A stretch of 49,856 nucleotides of DNA from Streptomyces cellulosae (GTDB lineage Bacteria > Actinomycetota > Actinomycetes > Streptomycetales > Streptomycetaceae): assembly GCF_000721105.1 (NCBI RefSeq), contig NZ_JOEV01000051.1, positions 1 through 49,856 on the forward strand, given 5' to 3'. The notes under the pieces were generated by a model. That model ran no database searches, was not told where the DNA came from, and was given only the letters and a program-made list of their open reading frames with translations. The translations under genes and the position numbers were made by a program. Below, piece after piece: positions 26,259 to 34,538 of this stretch (the stretch's first letter is position 1; every line of letters starts with the position of its first letter).

Positions 26259-26810
26259 GTGACGTCGTCCTTCGAGTTCAACACGTATCCCGCGCGACTG
26301 TCCGACGGGGAGCGCGACAAGGCGTTGAAGGTACTGCGTGACGGCGTCGCCATGGGCCGTCTCTCGCACGACACGTTCATCCACCGCATGGAACTGGCGC
26401 TGGCCGCCCGCCGCTCGGACGAACTCGCCGCGCTCACCGCCGACCTGCCCCGGGAGCGCCGCGTCTCCCGCCTGGTGTTCGGCACCGTCGAGGCGGTCTC
26501 CGGCTTCACCGTACGGCTGCGCAGGGCCTGGCAGGCCGAGCGGCTCCCCAAGTTGCTGCTGCCGCACCCGGGCGACGGCCATCCGCTGCGTATCGGCCGC
26601 GACCCCGCCAACGGCCTCCGGCTGGCTCACGAGACGGTCTCCCGGGTGCACGCCGAACTCAGGCGGCAGGGCGGTATGTGGGTGCTGCGGGACCTCGGCT
26701 CCACCAACGGCACGACGGTCAACGGACGACGGGTCATCGGCGCGGCGGTGGTCCGCGAGGGCGATCAGGTCGGCTTCGGCCGGATGGCGTTCCGGCTGGC
26801 CGCCGACTGA
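26259..26810 (+). CDS. DUF1707 and FHA domain protein
   Basis: Protein of 183 residues in two parts. Residues 8-60 are a DUF1707 helical motif (RLSDGERDKALKVLRDGVAM, HRMELALAARRSDELAALTA), often found at the start of small actinobacterial envelope or DNA-associated proteins. Residues about 100-180 are a forkhead-associated domain with the phosphothreonine-binding marks IGRDPANGLRL, VSRVHAEL and LGSTNGTTVNG. It should dock to Ser/Thr-kinase substrates. The GTG start at 26259 is chosen because DUF1707 begins directly after; upstream in-frame codons look non-coding. It is divergent from treZ. Confidence 0.85.
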   Translation: MTSSFEFNTYPARLSDGERDKALKVLRDGVAMGRLSHDTFIHRMELALAARRSDELAALTADLPRERRVSRLVFGTVEAVSGFTVRLRRAWQAERLPKLLLPHPGDGHPLRIGRDPANGLRLAHETVSRVHAELRRQGGMWVLRDLGSTNGTTVNGRRVIGAAVVREGDQVGFGRMAFRLAAD

Positions 26811-26838
26811 GCCGGACCTTAGCTCTGGCCTGTGCTTT

Positions 26839-26931
26839 ACCTGATGTGCTGACTCAATTCCCTTTGGTCCACTTGGTGTTGACGAACCGGTCAAGTCGTG
26901 ACTGACTGTGCGTACACCCTGCACATCAGGT
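26839..26931. promoter_or_regulatory. Distant perfect 11-bp inverted repeat plus TTGAC palindrome upstream of the M14 gene
   Basis: ACCTGATGTGC (26839-26849) and GCACATCAGGT (26921-26931) are perfect inverted arms 71 bp apart. Between them TTGAC-N6-GTCAA (26879-26894) is a second perfect inverted repeat whose left half resembles a -35 hexamer. The arrangement could be a looped operator or an mRNA structure ahead of the carboxypeptidase. Confidence 0.45.
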
Positions 26932-26952
26932 GAACCGACGGAACCGCACTGT

Positions 26953-26957
26953 GGAGG
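26953..26957 (+). promoter_or_regulatory. Ribosome binding site that decides a CTG start
   Basis: GGAGG lies 6 bp before the CTG at 26964. An in-frame TGA at 26931-26933 rules out a start further upstream, and no ATG, GTG or TTG occurs in frame before the zinc-binding HANE motif. Confidence 0.6.
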
Positions 26958-26963
26958 TGTGCC

Positions 26964-28313
26964 CTGCCGCCCCTCCTCCGTTACCCGACCGTCGACGAAC
27001 TCGCCGCCCGGGCGGCCGCGCTGGTCGCCCGCCACCCCGAGGACGCCCGACTCCGTGGGGTCGGCACCTCGCGCGCGGGCACGCCCCTGTGGCTGCTCTC
27101 CGTCGGCCACGGCAGCCGTCAGGCCCTCGTCGTCGCCGGCCCGCACGCCAACGAACCCGTGGGCGGCGCGACCGTCCTGCGGCTGGCCGAGCGGGCCCTC
27201 GCCGATCCGACGCTCACCACGGGCGCCGACGCGACCTGGAACCTGCTGCTGTGCCTCGACCCCGACGGTCTGCGCCGCAACGAGGGCTGGCTGCGGGGCC
27301 CGTACACCCTCGACCGGTACTTCCGGAACTTCTTCCGCCCCGGCTTCCTGGAACAGCCCGAGTGGCTGCCCGACGGCGCGGCCGCCGCCGTACTGCCGGA
27401 GACGCGTGCCCTGCTCGACCTCCAGGACGAGCTGCGGCCCTTCTTCCAGTGCTCGCTGCACGGTGTCGACGTCGGTGGCGGCTTCGTCGAGCTCACCCGC
27501 GACCTGCCCGGCCTCGCCCAGCGGGTCGCGCACACCGCGGCCCGGCTCGGCATACCGCGCGAACTCGGTCCGTACGACACGCTGTACTGGCCGTGCCTGG
27601 GGCCCGCCGTCTACCGGATACCGCCACCGAGCCCCGGCGACCTGGCCGCCGCCATCACCGAGGCGGCCGTCGAGTCGACCTGGTACCACCCCCACCGGCA
27701 CGGCACGGTGACCGCCGTCGTCGAGGCGCCCATGTGGGGCGTGGCGGCCGTGGAGGACGCCGGCGCGCCCGCGGACCGGGCCGGTGTGCTGCGGACCGTG
27801 AGCCACGCCCTGCGGGGCGACGCGCGGCTCCTCGAAGTGCTCCTCGCGCGCATCCGCCCGCAGGTCTCGGCCACCCCGGACGCGGCCCGCCTGCTCGCCC
27901 CGGTCGAGGACTACCTCATGGTCTGCCCCGGCCTCGCCGACGCGTGGGACCCCGACGTCCCCGACGGCGTCCGCCCGCTGCCACCCCTCAGCTCCGCCCA
28001 CCTGGCCGCCCTGCGCATCGCCGGACGGCGCCTGGCCCTGCGGACGGCGGGGCTGCTGCACCAGCTGGTGATCCGGGCAGGGGCCGATCCGGCCGGGGCG
28101 CTGCCCGACCTCGACCGGTTGCTCGACGAGTGGTGCGCCGACTACCGCGACGGCTGCGGGGCACGCTGGGTCCCGGTCCCCCGGCAGGTGGAGTACCAGT
28201 CACGGGTGGTGGTGGCCGCGTTCGAACTCGCCGCGCGGTACGCGCCCGACTGCTCCCGTTCGGGTGAGCCGGGGTGGGGTTCCCAGGCCGCCGTGCCGAT
28301 GCATCGGGAATGA
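26964..28313 (+). CDS. M14-family zinc carboxypeptidase, probably CTG-initiated
   Basis: Zinc peptidase of 449 residues. The metal ligands are His61 and Glu64 in GPHANEPVGG and His166 in CSLHGVDVGGGF; Glu254 in VVEAPMWGV is placed as the catalytic base. The frame after the family start LPPLLRYPTVDELAARAAAL is unbroken, but the first ATG or GTG in frame (GTG, 27159) comes after the HANE motif and would delete half the zinc site. The only fitting start is CTG at 26964 with GGAGG 6 bp upstream (a second CTG at 26949 lacks it). No signal peptide is visible, so the enzyme is probably cytoplasmic. Its stop overlaps the start of the subtilisin inhibitor gene. Confidence 0.8.
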   Translation: MPPLLRYPTVDELAARAAALVARHPEDARLRGVGTSRAGTPLWLLSVGHGSRQALVVAGPHANEPVGGATVLRLAERALADPTLTTGADATWNLLLCLDPDGLRRNEGWLRGPYTLDRYFRNFFRPGFLEQPEWLPDGAAAAVLPETRALLDLQDELRPFFQCSLHGVDVGGGFVELTRDLPGLAQRVAHTAARLGIPRELGPYDTLYWPCLGPAVYRIPPPSPGDLAAAITEAAVESTWYHPHRHGTVTAVVEAPMWGVAAVEDAGAPADRAGVLRTVSHALRGDARLLEVLLARIRPQVSATPDAARLLAPVEDYLMVCPGLADAWDPDVPDGVRPLPPLSSAHLAALRIAGRRLALRTAGLLHQLVIRAGADPAGALPDLDRLLDEWCADYRDGCGARWVPVPRQVEYQSRVVVAAFELAARYAPDCSRSGEPGWGSQAAVPMHRE

Positions 28314-28729
28314 CGCACACCACCACAGCGAAAGCGGTCCGAGGCGCCCTGCCGGCAGCGGCCGCCCTCCTCCTCGCCCTCGTGTCCCCCGCGCACGCCG
28401 CTCCTCAGGCGGCCGACCAGGGCGACTGGCTCCTCGTGACCGTCACCACGGGCGACGCCGGTTCCGGCGCCACCCGAGGCACCCTGCTGCTGTGCGACCC
28501 GCCCCTGGGCCACCAGCACGCCGCCGAGGCCTGCGCGGAACTGGAGACGGCCGCCGGCGACATCCGCGCCTTCCCGGCCACGGACACCTACTGCACGATG
28601 ATCCACGCCCCGGTGACCGCCCACGCGCGCGGACTGTGGGAGGGCCGTCCGGTCGACTACACGGAGACCTTCACGAACGCCTGCGTGATGCGGGCCCGGA
28701 CCGGGTCCGTCTTCGCCCTGGACGACTGA
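28310..28729 (+). CDS. Subtilisin inhibitor-like protein (SSI, family I16)
   Basis: Secreted protease inhibitor of 139 residues. A signal peptide (AVRGALPAAAALLLALVSPA, cleavage near AHA) precedes the SSI fold. The first disulfide pair is in TLLLCDPP and AAEAC; the reactive loop is YCTMIHAP, giving P1 Met and P1' Ile; the last Cys lies in TNACVMRARTGSVFALDD, the usual SSI end. Met at P1 predicts inhibition of subtilisin-like enzymes. The ATG overlaps the carboxypeptidase stop by 4 bp (ATGA), so the two are translationally coupled, unusual for SSI genes, which are normally monocistronic. Confidence 0.92.
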   Translation: MTHTTTAKAVRGALPAAAALLLALVSPAHAAPQAADQGDWLLVTVTTGDAGSGATRGTLLLCDPPLGHQHAAEACAELETAAGDIRAFPATDTYCTMIHAPVTAHARGLWEGRPVDYTETFTNACVMRARTGSVFALDD

Positions 28730-28809
28730 CCCGCACGGCGTCGCCCCACGGCACGCGCGCGTAGGCGGTGGAGGGGGGTGTCCGCCCCCCGGCACCCGCC
28801 CGCACCCCC

Positions 28810-31158
28810 TCACCGGGCCCGCTCCAGCAGAGCCACCGGAAGCCGGTCGAAGAGGTCCGCCACGCGCGCGTGTCCCGTGAACTCCCGCTCGGGGTCGAGC
28901 ACGTCGGACCACCGCCCGGGCGGCAGCGGCAGCAGTGTGTCCCGCCATCCCCCCGCCTCCGTCAGCCGCAGCGACAGCCGGGTCACCGCAGTGAGCACCT
29001 CCCCGGAGCGCACGAACGCCGCGCAGTGCCCCGCCGCCGCCCCCTCGGCGGCCAGGGGTGTGTACGTCGCCGCGTCCCCGAAGGCCTCCGGCCGGCGCGC
29101 GCGCAGCCGCAGCGCCGCCCCTGTCACCGCGCCCTTGTCCCCGGGATCCTCCGGAGGGAACCGCACGGGCCGCCGGTTGTCCGGATCGACCAGCGCCCGG
29201 TACTCGCTCTCCGTACCCTGATACACGTCCGGCACTCCCGGCATCGTCAGCTGGACCAGGGCCGTCCCCAGCACGTTCGCCCGGATGTGGGGCTCCAGCG
29301 CGCTCCGGAAGGCGGTCACGTGCTCGCCCGGCGCCCCGCACGGCCCCGCCGCGACGAACGCCGCCACCGCCTCCTCGTACGGCGGCTCCTGCTCGGTCCA
29401 GCTCGTGTACATCCCGGCCTCGCGCACGTGCTTCAGCAGCGCCTCCTGGACGCGCTCCGGCTCGGCGGGCCCGAGACCGAACACCGTCTGCCAGGCCGCC
29501 CACGCCAGCTGCGCGTCCGGTACGCCGTCCCCGGTGCGGGTCACCTCGGCCAGCACGTCCGCCCACCGCTGCGGGCACTCGGTGAGCACCGCGAGGGCCG
29601 CCCGTACGTCCGCGCTGCGCTTGGTGTCGTGCGTGGAGGCGACCGTCCCGCTCACCGGCCAGTCACGCTGCACGCGCGCGCAGTAGGCGTGGAAGTCGTC
29701 CGGCGACACGGCGGGGCTGCCGGGGTCGCCGCCCACCTCGGTCGCCGACAGCAGCGGCACATAGCGGTAGAACGCCGTGTCCTCCACCGATTTGGCCCGC
29801 AACGCCGACGACGTCTGCGCGAACCGGGTGCGGAACTCGACCTGCGCGGGCCCGTCGCCGTACCGCCCCAGCACCAGGTCCCGTACCGCGTCGACCGCGC
29901 CCGCCTCCTCGGGCACCACGAACGCCGCCCTGGCCTCGGCCGCGGCCTCCTCGGTGACGATCCGGGACGCGTCCTGGGAGGCGTACGGCCGGTACACCTC
30001 CAGGCGGACCAGGAGCTCCTGGAGTGCGGTGCGCAGTGCCCAGGGGGCGCGGTCGCGCAGCGCGGGCTCCGGGGAAGTGGCGCACAGGCGGCTCGCCACC
30101 CGGGTCAGCCGGTCCACCTCGGCCGCCAGCTCGTGTGTGAGCACCTTGTACGCCGCCCGCCGTACCGTCGCCGCCCAGTCGCCGCCCCGGTCCGTCTGGG
30201 GGGCCGCGAACCGCCGGTACTGGCCGAGGAGTTCCCCGGCGCCCGCCGGGTCCACGAACAGGCCGTCGATGTGCCGCAGGGCGTCGTAGCCGGTGGTGCC
30301 CGCCACCGGCCAGGAGGCCGGCAGGTGCTCCCCGTCGGCCAGGATCTTCTCCACGACCGTCCAGCGGCCGCCGGTGGCCTCGTGGAGCCGCCGGAGGTAG
30401 CCGTCGGGATCGGAGAGCCCGTCGGGGTGGTCGACGCGCAGTCCGTCGACCACACCCTCGTGCAGCAGCTGGAGGATCTTGGCGTGGGTCGCCTCGAACA
30501 CCTCGGGGTCCTCGACGCGTACCCCGATGAGCTCCGAGATGCTGAAGAAGCGCCGGTAGTTGAGCTCGGTGCGGGCCAGCCGCCACCACACCGGGCGGTA
30601 CCACTGGGCGTCCAGCAGCTGCGGCAGCGGCAGCTCCTCGGTGCCCTCGCGCAACGGGAACACGTGGTCGTAGTAGCGCAGCAGGTTCCCGTCGACCTCC
30701 AGCTGCCCGATCTCCGTGCCGAGCGGGTGCCCGAGCACCGGCAGCAGCACCTGGCCGTCCTGTGCCTCCCAGTCGATGTCGAACCAGCGCGCGTACGGCG
30801 ACTTCGGGCCCTCCCGCAGCACCTCCCACAGGGCACGGTTGTGGCGCGGGGCCATCGCCATGTGGTTCGGCACGATGTCCAGGACCAGACCGAGTCCGTG
30901 CTCGCGCGCGGTGCGGGACAGGGCCCGCAGCCCCTCCTCGCCGCCCAGTTCCTCGCGCACGCGCGCGGGGTCCACGACGTCGTAGCCGTGCGTGGAGCCG
31001 GGGACCGCCTCCAGGACGGGGGACAGATGCAGGTGCGAGACGCCGAGCGAGGCCAGGTACGGCACGACCGCGCCGGCCGCCCCGAAAGGGAACTCGGGCT
31101 GCAGCTGCAGCCGGTAGGTGGCTGTGGGCACCGCCGGGACAGATCGCTCAGGTGTCAT
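28810..31158 (-). CDS. treY: Malto-oligosyltrehalose synthase
   Basis: GH13 enzyme of 782 residues that converts the reducing end of malto-oligosaccharides to a trehalosyl group. It starts TATYRLQLQPEFPFGAAGAV with the family motif SHLHLSPVLEAVPGSTHGYD, then VLDIVPNHMAM, the nucleophile Asp in DGLRVDHPDGLSDPDGYLRR, the acid Glu in WTVVEKILADGEHLP and the late ASTHDTKRSADVRAAL. The length and long insert between Glu and the last Asp fit TreY. Together with GlgX and TreZ it makes trehalose, a compatible solute and spore reserve, from glycogen. ATG at 31158. Confidence 0.95.
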   Translation of the reverse strand: MTPERSVPAVPTATYRLQLQPEFPFGAAGAVVPYLASLGVSHLHLSPVLEAVPGSTHGYDVVDPARVREELGGEEGLRALSRTAREHGLGLVLDIVPNHMAMAPRHNRALWEVLREGPKSPYARWFDIDWEAQDGQVLLPVLGHPLGTEIGQLEVDGNLLRYYDHVFPLREGTEELPLPQLLDAQWYRPVWWRLARTELNYRRFFSISELIGVRVEDPEVFEATHAKILQLLHEGVVDGLRVDHPDGLSDPDGYLRRLHEATGGRWTVVEKILADGEHLPASWPVAGTTGYDALRHIDGLFVDPAGAGELLGQYRRFAAPQTDRGGDWAATVRRAAYKVLTHELAAEVDRLTRVASRLCATSPEPALRDRAPWALRTALQELLVRLEVYRPYASQDASRIVTEEAAAEARAAFVVPEEAGAVDAVRDLVLGRYGDGPAQVEFRTRFAQTSSALRAKSVEDTAFYRYVPLLSATEVGGDPGSPAVSPDDFHAYCARVQRDWPVSGTVASTHDTKRSADVRAALAVLTECPQRWADVLAEVTRTGDGVPDAQLAWAAWQTVFGLGPAEPERVQEALLKHVREAGMYTSWTEQEPPYEEAVAAFVAAGPCGAPGEHVTAFRSALEPHIRANVLGTALVQLTMPGVPDVYQGTESEYRALVDPDNRRPVRFPPEDPGDKGAVTGAALRLRARRPEAFGDAATYTPLAAEGAAAGHCAAFVRSGEVLTAVTRLSLRLTEAGGWRDTLLPLPPGRWSDVLDPEREFTGHARVADLFDRLPVALLERAR

Positions 31159-31269
31159 GCAGACCTACGTACCCGTCCCGCGGCCTTTCGTGTCATCGCC
31201 CGCGCACCGGTCCCGTCCACGACGACCGTCCGAGTGACGGTCGCCTGCCGCAGGGCAGTGGGCCCGGCC

Positions 31270-31309
31270 CCCGCGCGCGTGCCGTGAAAGGCGACGGCAC
31301 GCGCGCGGG
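31270..31309. terminator. glgX terminator, perfect 16-bp stem
   Basis: CCCGCGCGCGTGCCGT (31270-31285) and ACGGCACGCGCGCGGG (31294-31309) pair perfectly around an 8-nt loop, 22 bp after the glgX stop and upstream of treY. It should separate the two transcription units. Confidence 0.8.
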
Positions 31310-31330
31310 AACGGCGATGAGGAGCCGCCC

Positions 31331-33448
31331 CTAGAGGGGCCGCTGCAACACCGTCATGCTCCGGTCCTTCAGGGTCAGCCGGTCCCCCGCCTGGACCTTC
31401 GTGCCGGTGCCCGGCGGGACGGCGTCCGAGCGGGCGGTGTCGACGACCACCTCCCACTGGCGGCCGTGGTTGACCGGCACGACGAAGTCCAGCGCCTTGG
31501 GTGAGGCGTTGAACATCAGCAGGAACGAGTCGTCGGTGATGCGCTCCCCGCGCGGGCCCGGTTCGGAGATCGCGTTGCCGTTGAGGAACACCGCGAGCGC
31601 CGACGCCTGCGCCGAGTCCCAGTCCCGCTGGGTCATCTCCTTGCCTTCCGGGGTGAACCAGGCGATGTCCGACAGTTCGCCGTGGGAGCCCTCCACGCGC
31701 CGGCCGTGGAAGAAGCGCCGGCGCCGGAACACCGGATGGTCCTTGCGCAGCCCCACCATCGCGCGCGTGAAGTCCAGCAGCTCACGGCCGAGCCCCTCGT
31801 CGCCCGGCCACTCCACCCAGGCCAGCTCGCTGTCCTGGCAGTAGGCGTTGTTGTTGCCGTGCTGGGTGCGCGCGACCTCGTCGCCGTGGCTGATCATCGG
31901 CACACCCTGGGACAGCATCAGCGTGGCGATGAAGTTCCGCATCTGCCGGGCCCGCAGGTCCAGCACCTCCGGGTCGTCGGTGTCGCCCTCGACCCCGCAG
32001 TTCCAGGACCGGTTGTGGCTCTCGCCGTCCCGGTTGTCCTCGCCGTTGTCCTCGTTGTGCTTGTCGTTGTACGAGACGAGGTCGTGCAGGGTGAACCCGT
32101 CGTGGCAGGTCACGAAGTTGATGGAGGCCAGCGGGCGCCGCCCGTCGTCCTGGTACAGATCGGACGAACCGGTCAACCGGGACGCGAACTCCGCCAGCGT
32201 GCGTGACTCGCCCCGCCACAGGTCCCGCACGGTGTCGCGGTACTTGCCGTTCCACTCGGTCCACAGCGGCGGGAAGTTGCCCACCTGGTAGCCGCCCTCG
32301 CCCACGTCCCACGGTTCGGCGATCAGCTTCACCTGGGACACCACCGGGTCCTGCTGCACCAGGTCGAAGAACGACGACAGCCGGTCCACCTCGTGGAACT
32401 GCCGCGCCAGGGTGGCCGCGAGGTCGAAACGGAACCCGTCGACATGCATCTCGGTGACCCAGTACCGCAGCGAGTCCATGATCAGCTGGAGCACGTGCGG
32501 GGAACGCATCAGCAGCGAGTTCCCGGTGCCCGTGGTGTCCATGTAGTAGCGCGGGTCGTCCGTCAGCCGGTAGTACTGCGGGTTGTCGAGGCCCTTGAAG
32601 GACAGCGTCGGGCCCAGGTGGTTGCCCTCGGCGGTGTGGTTGTAGACGACGTCCAGGATGACCTCGATGCCCGCCTCGTGCAGTGCCCGCACCGCCGACT
32701 TGAACTCCAGGACCTGCTGGCCCCGGTCGCCCCAGGAGGCGTACGCGTTGTGCGGGGCGAAGAAACCGATCGTGTTGTAGCCCCAGTAGTTGTTCAGCCC
32801 CATGTCGACCAGGCGGTGGTCGTTCACGAACTGGTGGACCGGCATCAGCTCCAGTGCCGTGACGCCCAGCTCGGTCAGGTGCTCGATGATCGCCGGATGG
32901 GCGAGGGCGGCGTACGTCCCGCGCAGCTCCTCGGGCAGCCCCGGGTGCCGCATGGTCAGGCCCTTGACATGGGCCTCGTAGATCACCGTCTGGTGGTAGT
33001 CGTGGCGCGGCAACCGGTCGTCGCCCCAGTCGAAGTAGGGGTTGACCACGACCGACGTCATCGTGTGCGGCGCCGAGTCGAGATCGTTGCGCTTGTCGGG
33101 GGCGCCGAAGTGGTAGCCGTACACCTCCTCGCCCCAGCCGATCGACCCGCTGATCGCCTTCGCGTACGGGTCGAGCAGCAGCTTCGCGGAGTTGCAGCGC
33201 AGACCGCGTTCGGGTGCGTACGGTCCGTGCGCACGGAAGCCGTAACGCTGTCCCGGCATGACGCCGGGCAGATACGCGTGCCGTACAAACGCGTCGCTCT
33301 CGCGCAGTTCCACCGCCGTCTCCGAGCCGTCGTCGTGCAGCAGACACAGCTCTACTCGGTCCGCGGCCTCCGTGAAGACCGCGAAGTTCGTGCCGGCGCC
33401 GTCGTACGTGGCACCGAGTGGATACGCCTCTCCAGGCCAGACCTGCAT
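31331..33448 (-). CDS. glgX: Glycogen debranching enzyme (isoamylase type)
   Basis: GH13 enzyme of 705 residues that hydrolyses alpha-1,6 branches of limit dextrins. The N-terminal CBM48-like domain opens VWPGEAYPLGATYDGAGTNF. The barrel shows VILDVVYNHTAEGNHLGP, the nucleophile Asp in VDGFRFDLAATLAR, the acid Glu in LIAEPWDVGEGGYQVGNFPP and the third Asp in VTCHDGFTLHDLVSYNDKHN, plus the GlgX/TreX marker NRSWNCGVEGDTDDP. In actinomycetes it supplies linear chains to TreY and is often called treX. ATG at 33448. Confidence 0.95.
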   Translation of the reverse strand: MQVWPGEAYPLGATYDGAGTNFAVFTEAADRVELCLLHDDGSETAVELRESDAFVRHAYLPGVMPGQRYGFRAHGPYAPERGLRCNSAKLLLDPYAKAISGSIGWGEEVYGYHFGAPDKRNDLDSAPHTMTSVVVNPYFDWGDDRLPRHDYHQTVIYEAHVKGLTMRHPGLPEELRGTYAALAHPAIIEHLTELGVTALELMPVHQFVNDHRLVDMGLNNYWGYNTIGFFAPHNAYASWGDRGQQVLEFKSAVRALHEAGIEVILDVVYNHTAEGNHLGPTLSFKGLDNPQYYRLTDDPRYYMDTTGTGNSLLMRSPHVLQLIMDSLRYWVTEMHVDGFRFDLAATLARQFHEVDRLSSFFDLVQQDPVVSQVKLIAEPWDVGEGGYQVGNFPPLWTEWNGKYRDTVRDLWRGESRTLAEFASRLTGSSDLYQDDGRRPLASINFVTCHDGFTLHDLVSYNDKHNEDNGEDNRDGESHNRSWNCGVEGDTDDPEVLDLRARQMRNFIATLMLSQGVPMISHGDEVARTQHGNNNAYCQDSELAWVEWPGDEGLGRELLDFTRAMVGLRKDHPVFRRRRFFHGRRVEGSHGELSDIAWFTPEGKEMTQRDWDSAQASALAVFLNGNAISEPGPRGERITDDSFLLMFNASPKALDFVVPVNHGRQWEVVVDTARSDAVPPGTGTKVQAGDRLTLKDRSMTVLQRPL

Positions 33449-33643
33449 GGATACGACTCTTTCAGCTGAGGGGGGCCGCCGGGGCGCCTAGGACTTGAGT
33501 CTCCCCAAAAGTGAGGGAACCACCTATGACTTACGTCCCTCTTACCGTGCGACCAGTGTCCGCGGTGATCAACGACCATGCCGTGGGCCGAAACCAGTGG
33601 GGCAAACACGTACTCCTGGGACCTTGGGGAGTAGGGGGAAGAT

Positions 33644-34483
33644 GTGCGCAACATAGTGCACCGCCATCTGGGCAAGGTGGTGGCCGGTGCGGCCATCGCG
33701 GTGGCGGGAACCGCCGTGATGGTCGGGATCACCCTGCCGGGAACGGCGGGGGCCGACGAAACGGGAGGCACGGGGACCGCCCGGGCCGCGCAGCAGTCCG
33801 GGCAGGACCAGGGCCAGGGGCAGAGCGAGGGCCAGAGCCAGGGCGCCTCCGTGGCGCCCGGTGTGGTGGAGCAGGCCCCGGCCGAGGGCAAGAAGGGCAA
33901 GGGCCGCGACCCGCTGACCGACGACGAGATCGCGCGGGTCGAGAAGATCGCCGTGAACCGGCAGCTGTTCGACACCAGCGAGGACGTCGAGGGCGACCGC
34001 GGCCCGCAGACCCTGACCGTCGACCTCGCCGACCCGGAGGCCGCCGAGGTCGACGACCCGGACGCGCCCCGGCGCGCCGAGGTGACGTTCTACGACTACC
34101 GGGACGACACCCTCGTCACCCGGACCGTCGACCTGGACAGCGGCAAGGTCGCGCGGACCGACACCCAGCACGGCGTCCAGCCGCCGCCGAGCAAGGCCGA
34201 GAGCCTGGAGGCGGCGACCCTCCTGATCGCCGACCCGCTGGGCGCGGGCCTCAAGGCGGACTACAAGGACGCCACCGGCAAGGAGCTCACCTCCACGGAC
34301 CAGCTGCTGGTGTCCGGCGGAATCTACCGGGCCGCTCCGGGCGCCCAGCCCGCCGTACTCGACAAGTGCGGCGAGCACCGGTGCGTGCGGCTGTTCCCGA
34401 AGGTCAAGAACGGGCCGTGGATCGACGCCCGGTCCCTGGTGATCGACCTGAGCTCCCGCAAGGTCGCCGAGCTCCAGCTCTGA
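33644..34483 (+). CDS. Exported acidic protein upstream of copper-amine-oxidase homologue
   Basis: Protein of 279 residues with an N-terminal export signal (LGKVVAGAAIAVAGTAVMVG, cleavage near GTAGA), then a Gln/Gly/Ser-rich linker with repeated QGQ and a mature domain containing DPLTDDEIARVEKIAVNRQL, VTFYDYRDDTLVTRTVDLDS and two Cys (CGEHRCVRLF). I do not recognise a family with known activity, but the gene is paired with the copper-amine-oxidase homologue 55 bp downstream and has the same orientation, so it is likely a partner or maturation factor. The start is GTG at 33644 after AGTAGGGGGAAG. Confidence 0.75.
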   Translation: MRNIVHRHLGKVVAGAAIAVAGTAVMVGITLPGTAGADETGGTGTARAAQQSGQDQGQGQSEGQSQGASVAPGVVEQAPAEGKKGKGRDPLTDDEIARVEKIAVNRQLFDTSEDVEGDRGPQTLTVDLADPEAAEVDDPDAPRRAEVTFYDYRDDTLVTRTVDLDSGKVARTDTQHGVQPPPSKAESLEAATLLIADPLGAGLKADYKDATGKELTSTDQLLVSGGIYRAAPGAQPAVLDKCGEHRCVRLFPKVKNGPWIDARSLVIDLSSRKVAELQL

Positions 34484-34538
34484 GCCGCGCTCCGTCCACC
34501 GTCCGAACCCGCACCTCCTGCGAGGGAGTCACTTCTTC

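Noticed and set aside
26908..27711. Alternative frame with a start before the M14 gene
   Set aside because: Its product is Pro/Arg/Ser-rich shadow sequence; the M14 frame has the complete zinc site.
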